Positions 57,334 to 62,477 of a stretch of DNA of 62,477 nucleotides are shown here, in pieces; the first letter of the stretch is position 1, and every line of letters begins with the position of its first letter. The notes beneath the pieces are model-generated. The model worked only from the letters and a program-made list of their open reading frames with translations, made no database searches and had not been told where the DNA came from. The translations under genes and the position numbers were made by a program. Origin of the DNA: Planctomycetota bacterium (GTDB taxonomy: Bacteria; Planctomycetota; Brocadiia; CAIUPP01); NCBI GenBank assembly GCA_022705425.1, contig JAKJEM010000002.1, forward strand, positions 16,690-79,166. The letters run 5' to 3'.

Positions 57334-57981
57334 TCAGTGCGAGTGGTCGTGTCCGCAGGAGCACGCCGGGCGAACGGGCGCCGGCGTCATCGCCGCGCCG
57401 CGGCTGCGGTCCAGCGCGACGTTCATACGGTCGCGGATCCAGTCCTTCGCGGCATTGGGAAGATGGGAGAAGATGACGACGCGATGTCCCCCCGCCCCGA
57501 AACTGAGGGGGTAGGCCTCGTTCGTGATCCGGCAGCAGCAACTGTCCCCCTCCAGGCCGCAGTCTTTGTGCTGGGTGGTGAAGGGTTGAACGCGTCGGAG
57601 GTCGTAGCTGTAGCGCAACGCGCCGAAACTCCACGGGCTGCTCATGCGCAGACGCCCGCCCGAGATCACGAGCCGCTCCGAGCCGATCATCGTCCACAGG
57701 CAGAGGGCCGCGCAATAGAGTCCGACCAGGGCGGCGATCCCCTGGACGAAGATGGCCGGACCGGGGTTGCCGTCGTCGGTTCCGGCGCGGACATCGGCGA
57801 TCGTGGTCGCGAGCGACACCGTCCACACCCCGGCCCAGATCAGCGCAATCGCGGCCGCCGCCAGGGAACGCCAGTCCACGCCGCCGGCCCGGACGCTGAG
57901 CGTCACACGGTGGGGAGACTCGTGCCAGCGCACGCCGCGAGGGGCGCCGGCTTCCGTTGCGTCGCACGTTGCCGCTTCCAT
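57334..57981 (-). CDS. Membrane protein with two transmembrane helices and His-rich C-terminus
   Basis: A 215-residue protein with a soluble N-terminus, two hydrophobic helices (about 38-60 and 75-97) and a C-terminal PH-like (bPH/DUF304-type) domain ('ERLVISGGRLRM', 'SPWSFGALRYSYDL'). It has a Cys cluster ('SCCCRITNEAYP') and ends 'CSCGHDHSH', a likely metal-binding tail. AGGAGAGG lies just before ATG 57981. It heads the minus-strand glycan-type operon. The function is unknown. Confidence 0.6.
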   Translation of the reverse strand: MEAATCDATEAGAPRGVRWHESPHRVTLSVRAGGVDWRSLAAAAIALIWAGVWTVSLATTIADVRAGTDDGNPGPAIFVQGIAALVGLYCAALCLWTMIGSERLVISGGRLRMSSPWSFGALRYSYDLRRVQPFTTQHKDCGLEGDSCCCRITNEAYPLSFGAGGHRVVIFSHLPNAAKDWIRDRMNVALDRSRGAAMTPAPVRPACSCGHDHSH

Positions 57982-58094
57982 GATCCTCTCCTGTGTCAGG
58001 CCGCTCCCCCATGGCATTATAGGGCACTTCGGCGTTGCCCACAACCGAACGCGCAGGCGCCGGCAGACCCGATCCTTTCCGGCCGGTACGCTGC

Positions 58095-58123
58095 TTGCCA
58101 AGGGTGGGCGCTTGTGATAGAAA
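58095..58123 (+). promoter_or_regulatory. Possible promoter for the pilT pair
   Basis: TTGCCA (58095-58100), a 17-nt spacer and TAGAAA (58118-58123) lie about 70 nt before the first pilT. Confidence 0.4.
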
Positions 58124-58192
58124 GTACACGGCAGGCCCGCCGGGCGGGTCGGCTCGCGTGAGGGCTCAATGCCAGTGGCAGGAGGCTGCGCG

Positions 58193-59503
58193 GTGGCCGA
58201 GATTGACAAGTTCCTGAAGATGGGGCGGCAGTTGGGGGCGTCGGACGTTCACTTCGGCGTGGGCTCGCCGCCGATGCTGCGCCTGCACGGCGCGCTGCGC
58301 AAGATCAAGTACAACAACTTGACCGCCGACGACACGAAGCGGATGTTGTACGAGATCATGAGCGAGAAGCAGCAGAAGCAGCTCGAAGAGCACTGGGAGC
58401 TCGACATGAGCTACGCCTCCGAGGAGGCGGGGCGTTGCCGGACGAACGTGTGCGTTCAGAACCGCGGGATAGACGCGACCCTGCGCCTGATTCCCACGGA
58501 GGTGCGCTCCCTCGACGAACTGGGTTTTCCTCCGGTGGCCAAGAAACTCCTGGAGTATCGGCAGGGAATGATCCTGGTCACGGGGCAGGCCGGCTGCGGG
58601 AAGACGACGACCTTGGCGGCGATGGTGCAGCATATTGACCAGCGTCGGCGCGACCACATCATCTGCCTGGAAGACCCCATCGAGATCCTGCACCACACCA
58701 AGAACATGCACGTCATCCAGCGCGAAGTGGGCCAGCACACCGAGTCCTTCGCGCGGGCATTGCGGGCTTGTCTGCGCGAGGACCCCGACATCATCATCGT
58801 CGGCGAAATGCGCGACTTGGAAACGGTTTCGATGGCGATTACCGCCGCTGAAACGGGCCACCTGGTGCTCGGAACGTTGCATACCACGAACGCCGCGCGG
58901 ACGATCGGCCGCATCCTGGACGTCTTCCCGCCCAGTCAGCAGGACCAGATCCGGACGATGGTCGCCGACTCCCTGCGGGGGATCATCTCGCAGCAGCTCG
59001 TGCCCACGCTTGACGGCAAGGGCCGCGTGGTGTGCGTCGAGGTGCTGGTCGTCACCCCCGCCATGGCGAACCTCATCAAGGAGGACCGCACCTTCCAGAT
59101 TCCCTCGATGATGCAGACGGGGATCAAGGAGGGGATGCAGCTCATGGACGACGGGCTGTACAAGCTGCTGCAGCAGGGGATCATCTCTCCGGAGACGGCG
59201 CTGGAGCGCGCCTTCGACCGCAGCAAGTTTACCGACCTGAGCAAGATGCGCGAGCACCAGGTCAACTGGGATGCGCTGATGGAACTCCCCGAGGACAAGC
59301 TGAAGAAGCGGATGCTGACGGAGGTGGGCGTGGTGCAGATAGACCGGAAGACCAAGCACGCCAAGCCGATCAAACGCGAGCGCATCCCCTTCCTCTTCTA
59401 CCAGAGCAAGCACGGCAAGCTGCCGGAAGACGCGATCTGGGCGGAGCTGACACGGCTCTATCCGGAGGTGGCGGCGGAGGCCCCGGCGGACGGACATCAC
59501 TGA
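58193..59503 (+). CDS. pilT: PilT/PilU-family ATPase, paralogue 1
   Basis: A 436-residue secretion/pilus-retraction ATPase: PAS-like N-terminal domain ('AEIDKFLKMGRQLGASDVHF'), Walker A 'GQAGCGKTTTL' (about 134-144, variant of GPTGSGKTTTL), Asp/Walker B 'EDPDIIIVGEMRD' and His box 'LGTLHTTNAA'. GTG 58193 is chosen because AGGAGG lies 7 nt upstream and its start aligns with paralogue 2; ATG 58169 is possible. It has a C-terminal extension of about 70 residues that paralogue 2 lacks. Confidence 0.92.
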   Translation: MAEIDKFLKMGRQLGASDVHFGVGSPPMLRLHGALRKIKYNNLTADDTKRMLYEIMSEKQQKQLEEHWELDMSYASEEAGRCRTNVCVQNRGIDATLRLIPTEVRSLDELGFPPVAKKLLEYRQGMILVTGQAGCGKTTTLAAMVQHIDQRRRDHIICLEDPIEILHHTKNMHVIQREVGQHTESFARALRACLREDPDIIIVGEMRDLETVSMAITAAETGHLVLGTLHTTNAARTIGRILDVFPPSQQDQIRTMVADSLRGIISQQLVPTLDGKGRVVCVEVLVVTPAMANLIKEDRTFQIPSMMQTGIKEGMQLMDDGLYKLLQQGIISPETALERAFDRSKFTDLSKMREHQVNWDALMELPEDKLKKRMLTEVGVVQIDRKTKHAKPIKRERIPFLFYQSKHGKLPEDAIWAELTRLYPEVAAEAPADGHH

Positions 59504-59535
59504 GGCGATAATTAGCGAAGGAGCGGCGGAGAGCG

Positions 59536-60621
59536 ATGGCGGAGCTCGACAAGTGGCTGGGACACATGCGCGAGATGAGCGCCTCGGACCTTCACCTGAC
59601 CGTCGGCCACAAGCCGAAGTGGCGCGTCCACGGCGACATCGAGGAGATTGACGCCCCGGTGCTGACGAACGAGTACCTGGAGCGCGTACTCCAGGAACTC
59701 TGCACGCCGGAGCAGTGGGCCGCGTACCAGCGCGAGCGCGATCTCGATTTCGCCTACTCCATACAGGGCTATGCGCGCTTCCGGAGCAACTACCTCTGGC
59801 AGCAGTACGGCATGGCGGCGGTCTTCCGCATGATCCCGGACAAGGTGCTGACCTTCGAACAACTGGGGCTGCCGAATGCCGTGCTCCAGTTCGTCGAACT
59901 GGGGTTCGGACTGGTGCTCGTCACCGGGCCGACGGGCTCGGGCAAGACGACCACTTTGGCGAGCATCATCAATTACATCAACGAACACTATCGGCGTCAC
60001 GTGCTGACGATTGAAGAGCCCATCGAATTCGTGCATCCGCACAAGCAATGTTTGATGACGCAGCGCGAGGTGCACATGCACACGCACAGTTTCTCCGCGG
60101 CCCTCCGTTCGGCCATGCGCATGGACCCGAACGTGATTCTGGTGGGCGAAATGCGCGACCCGGAGACGATCTCCCTGGCGCTGAGCTGCGCGGAGATGGG
60201 CATCCTGGTCTTCGGCACGCTGCACACAAACTCGGCGGCCAAGACGGTGGACCGTATCGTGGACGTGTTCCCGTCGGAGGAACAATCGCGCATCCGGACG
60301 ATGCTGGCCAGTTCGCTGATGGGCGTCATCGCGCAGCAGCTTCTCCGGACGGCCGACGGCAAGGGCCGGGTGGCGGCATTTGAGATTCTCGTCGGCAGTT
60401 CGGCTCTGGGCAATCTGATCCGCGCCGGGCAGACGACGAAGATCGAGTCCATGATCCAGGGCGGCGGACGTTCCGGGATGCAGACGATGGACTCGCACAT
60501 CATGAAGCTGCTCGAGGCCGGCAAGGTGAGCGGCGAAGAGGCGTACATGAAAGCCTTCGACAAGAAGCTCTTCGAGAAGTTCTTCAGCTTTGAGGTCAAG
60601 GAGGACGAGGAAGAGGAGTAG
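59536..60621 (+). CDS. pilT: PilT-family ATPase, paralogue 2
   Basis: A 361-residue twitching-motility type ATPase with 'SASDLHLTVG', canonical Walker A 'GPTGSGKTTTL', 'MDPNVILVGEMRDPETI' and 'FGTLHTNSAAKTVDRI'. It starts 32 nt after paralogue 1, so the two are likely cotranscribed, like pilT-pilU pairs. The C-terminus is acidic ('VKEDEEEE'). No pilA, pilB or pilQ lies in the window. Confidence 0.95.
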   Translation: MAELDKWLGHMREMSASDLHLTVGHKPKWRVHGDIEEIDAPVLTNEYLERVLQELCTPEQWAAYQRERDLDFAYSIQGYARFRSNYLWQQYGMAAVFRMIPDKVLTFEQLGLPNAVLQFVELGFGLVLVTGPTGSGKTTTLASIINYINEHYRRHVLTIEEPIEFVHPHKQCLMTQREVHMHTHSFSAALRSAMRMDPNVILVGEMRDPETISLALSCAEMGILVFGTLHTNSAAKTVDRIVDVFPSEEQSRIRTMLASSLMGVIAQQLLRTADGKGRVAAFEILVGSSALGNLIRAGQTTKIESMIQGGGRSGMQTMDSHIMKLLEAGKVSGEEAYMKAFDKKLFEKFFSFEVKEDEEEE

Positions 60622-60781
60622 GCGGGGCGAAGGGCCCGGCGGTGGCGGGGCCGCCGGTGGGGCGATGTGGGGCTGATGACGGGGGCTGCGGTGACGGCCT
60701 GGGGGGTGGTTTTCCACATCGGGTGACGCATGGCGACACGAAATCCACACAAGACGCAGATGCGTGTGCATACTACAGATA

Positions 60782-60805
60782 GTGTCCATATGCATCATAT
60801 GACAC
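60782..60805. repeat. AT-rich inverted repeat upstream of mraZ
   Basis: GTGTC(C)ATATG and CATATGACAC face each other across a CAT spacer, a 10-bp dyad with one bulged base. It sits in the 336-nt gap between pilT and mraZ (60622-60957), the most AT-rich patch in this part of the window, and may be an operator. No gene is seen in the gap. Confidence 0.5.
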
Positions 60806-60865
60806 AAGGGGTTGGTGGCAAGGGGCAGGCGGTCACAAAAAACAACAAAGAGATGTGATTTTCGC

Positions 60866-60894
60866 TTGACGGCGGAGAAGATATCCACTATCTT
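60866..60894 (+). promoter_or_regulatory. Promoter of the mraZ (division/cell wall) operon
   Basis: TTGACG (60866-60871), a 17-nt spacer and TATCTT (60889-60894) lie about 60 nt before mraZ. Confidence 0.6.
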
Positions 60895-60902
60895 GTCGCT
60901 CG

Positions 60903-60947
60903 GTGTGGCGAAGTGTGGATAAATCCCGCTAGCGTTCACCAAAGTGG
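60903..60947 (+). promoter_or_regulatory. Candidate MraZ-binding direct repeats
   Basis: GTGTGG occurs at 60903-60908 and again at 60913-60918, a 10-nt period, with a further GTGG at 60944-60947 roughly in phase. MraZ autoregulates by binding short G-rich direct repeats with 10-nt periodicity upstream of mraZ, so these are good candidates. Confidence 0.5.
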
Positions 60948-60957
60948 AGACAGGGTG

Positions 60958-61440
60958 ATGTTCGTTGGGACGTTTGAGTTCAGGCTGGACGCCAAGAACC
61001 GGGTGACGGTTCCCCAACGGTATCGGGAACCGCCGCGGTCGGGGGCGCCGGCGTGCTCGACGTTCTTCTTGACCCTCGGAACGGAAGGGTGTGTGGCGGT
61101 TTACACCCCCGAGGGGTGGGAGCAGATGTTGGCTGAGTTGGGTCGCGGTAACGCACTGGCGGGGTCGGACTTGCGCGATGCGCAGCGGCTGATCGGCTCG
61201 GCGGCGGACGTGCGCGAGTGCGACGGCGAAGGGCGGATCATCCTGGCCGATCACCTGCGTCACTTGGCGGGGCTGAGCCGCGATGTGGTGTGGGTGGGCG
61301 CGGTAAACCGCGCGGAAATCTGGGACAAGGAACGGTGGCAGCAGTACCACCGCAAGACGGTGACGACGTTGGCGGAGAAGATAGACAAGGTGTCGGGACA
61401 CGGTCTCGGTCTTTCGACGAAACCGCCGGCGGGCGGGTGA
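60958..61440 (+). CDS. mraZ: Transcriptional regulator MraZ
   Basis: A 160-residue protein with two SpoVT/AbrB-like DNA-binding units: 'FVGTFEFRLDAKNRVTVPQR' at the N-terminus and 'ECDGEGRIILADHLRHLAGL' in the second half, ending 'NRAEIWDKERWQQY'. It forms rings that bind its own promoter repeats and regulates the division/cell-wall cluster. ATG 60958 has GGAG 8 nt upstream; a start at 60913 would overlap the repeats. Confidence 0.95.
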   Translation: MFVGTFEFRLDAKNRVTVPQRYREPPRSGAPACSTFFLTLGTEGCVAVYTPEGWEQMLAELGRGNALAGSDLRDAQRLIGSAADVRECDGEGRIILADHLRHLAGLSRDVVWVGAVNRAEIWDKERWQQYHRKTVTTLAEKIDKVSGHGLGLSTKPPAGG

Positions 61441-61560
61441 CTGGGACAAAGGCAAAGGCGACGGCGGGCGGCGCGCAGACCTGCCGATTTCGGATATGGC
61501 GTCGGGATGCGGTCAGAGACGACGGCGCCGGCGGTGGCCGGCGAATCAGGGGATCGGGCG

Positions 61561-62477
61561 ATGGCGGCGGACGCTTTGGAAGCGTTGACGCACGCGCCGG
61601 TGATGCTGGCGGAGGCGATGGCGGTTCTGACGCCCCGTCCGGGCGAGGTTCTTGTGGACGCGACGCTGGGTCTGGGCGGACACGCCGGGGCGCTGCGGCG
61701 CGCCCTCGATGGGCGAGGGGTGTTGATCGGGGTGGACCGCGACGCGCAGATGCTGGCGCGCGCGCGCGCGCGTCTCGATGGGGAGGCAGGGGCGTCGGTG
61801 CGGACCTTCCACGCGGGCTTCGCGGAGTTGGACGCGGTGCTCAGGAAGGCGGGCGAGGAGGGGGCGGACGGGATACTGCTCGATCTCGGCTTCGCGTCGC
61901 CGCAGGTGGACGATCCGGCGCGCGGCTTCAGCTACCGGGTGGACGGGCCGCTGGACATGCGGATGAACCCGGAGGACGGCGGGCCGACGGCGGCCGAGTG
62001 GTTGCGCGGGGCGACGGAGCAGGAAATCGCGGACGTGATCTACCGCTACGGGGAGGAGCGCGCGTCGCGGCGGCTGGCGCGGGCGATCGTCCGCGCCCGG
62101 GAGCGGGCGCCGATTCGGACGACCTTCGAACTGGCGGAGATCATCGCGCGGGCGGCGCCCAGGGGCCCGAGGCGGCTTCATCCGGCGCGCCGCGCTTTTC
62201 AGGCGATCCGGATCCACATCAACGGGGAACTCGAACAACTCGATCGCTTCCTGGCGACGCTGCCGGGGTTGCTGAAGCCCGGCGGGCGCTGCGCGATCAT
62301 CAGCTACCACTCCTTGGAGGACCGGCGCGTGAAGAACGCCTTCCGGGCGGGGGTAGCGGCGGGGACGTACTCGGCGGTGACGCGCAAGCCGCTGCGTCCG
62401 TCGGAGGAAGAGGTGGGTGTGAACCCGCGGAGCCGGTCGGCGCGGCTGCGCGCGGTTCGGCGGCTGGGGGAAGGAGG
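61561..62477 (+). CDS. rsmH: 16S rRNA (cytosine(1402)-N4)-methyltransferase RsmH, 3' truncated by window
   Basis: Methylates C1402 of 16S rRNA with AdoMet. About 305 codons are visible with no stop. Motifs: 'THAPVMLAEAM' (N-terminal), 'DATLGLGGHAGAL' (AdoMet loop), 'LLDLGFASPQVDD', 'GPLDMRMNP', 'GEERASRRLARAI', 'HPARRAFQAIRI' and 'SYHSLEDRRVKNAF'. The final residues 'NPRSRSARLRAVR' are the usual family end, so only a few codons are missing. ATG 61561 has AGGGGA 7 nt upstream; in-frame ATG 61507 lacks one. It follows mraZ as in most dcw clusters. Confidence 0.95.
   Translation, partial: MAADALEALTHAPVMLAEAMAVLTPRPGEVLVDATLGLGGHAGALRRALDGRGVLIGVDRDAQMLARARARLDGEAGASVRTFHAGFAELDAVLRKAGEEGADGILLDLGFASPQVDDPARGFSYRVDGPLDMRMNPEDGGPTAAEWLRGATEQEIADVIYRYGEERASRRLARAIVRARERAPIRTTFELAEIIARAAPRGPRRLHPARRAFQAIRIHINGELEQLDRFLATLPGLLKPGGRCAIISYHSLEDRRVKNAFRAGVAAGTYSAVTRKPLRPSEEEVGVNPRSRSARLRAVRRLGEG

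Overview
This is a GC-rich (roughly 65-70 %) bacterial chromosome segment with tightly packed, often overlapping genes. The organism looks like an anaerobic or fermentative diderm: it encodes a type II secretion machine with a secretin, two PilT-type ATPases, a six-subunit Ech-type [NiFe] hydrogenase, corrinoid proteins, acetate kinase and several radical-SAM enzymes. A small N-terminal zinc-ribbon protein, PPC/golvesin-type secreted domains and a carboxyspermidine-type polyamine locus would suit a planctomycete-like or candidate-phylum lineage, but I cannot assign a phylum from the sequence. No rRNA, tRNA, CRISPR array, transposase or integrase was recognised.

Layout. 0-1.8 kb: end of a DUF294-type protein, a metallophosphoesterase and an opposing SGNH hydrolase. 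1.9-15.2 kb (+): from a good sigma70-type promoter, citrate synthase, lysyl-tRNA synthetase, a small PHA-system-like protein, a UroD-like protein and a ten-gene type II secretion set (gspL-like, M, K, D, E, F, G, H, I, J), mostly joined by 4-nt stop/start overlaps. 15.1-20.2 kb (-): complete echABCDEF with both Ni-binding CxxC pairs. 20.3-27.7 kb (+): divergent promoters, then a corrinoid protein with a histone-H1-like tail, a PocR-GAF-SpoIIE phosphatase, a VOC protein, a secreted propeller-like protein and an aldo/keto reductase. 27.8-30.6 kb (-): a GcvH-like protein without its lipoyl lysine, a DUF2520 Rossmann protein and serine hydroxymethyltransferase. 30.8-34.9 kb: a polyamine locus with two different SpeD-like genes around a probable speE remnant, facing carboxynorspermidine dehydrogenase and decarboxylase genes. 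35.1-43.9 kb: a symmetric golvesin/PPC secreted protein, an MGDG-synthase-like glycosyltransferase, a DUF362 ferredoxin-like protein, a heparinase-like protein, a bifunctional-nuclease-domain protein and thymidylate kinase. 44.1-51.3 kb (+): TetR regulator, acetate kinase, a PreA-like flavoprotein, an atypical carbamoyltransferase, a creatininase-family amidohydrolase, a Gfo/Idh/MocA oxidoreductase and a formyltransferase-like protein. 51.5-58 kb: zinc-ribbon protein, a radical-SAM protein, and on the minus strand a coupled surface-glycan-type operon. 58-62.5 kb (+): two PilT paralogues, then the start of the division/cell-wall cluster (mraZ, rsmH truncated by the window end).

How the parts fit. 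Fermentative energy metabolism is suggested by Ech (ferredoxin-driven H2 evolution with ion pumping), acetate kinase and a possible carbamoyl-phosphate-yielding catabolic cluster. One-carbon chemistry appears as corrinoid, UroD-like, GcvH-like and SHMT genes. The most unusual material is the polyamine locus, the GcvH-like protein, six intergenic arrays of the heptamer GACGACR that all face the same way, and recurrent Lys/Ala/Pro-rich extensions on unrelated enzymes.
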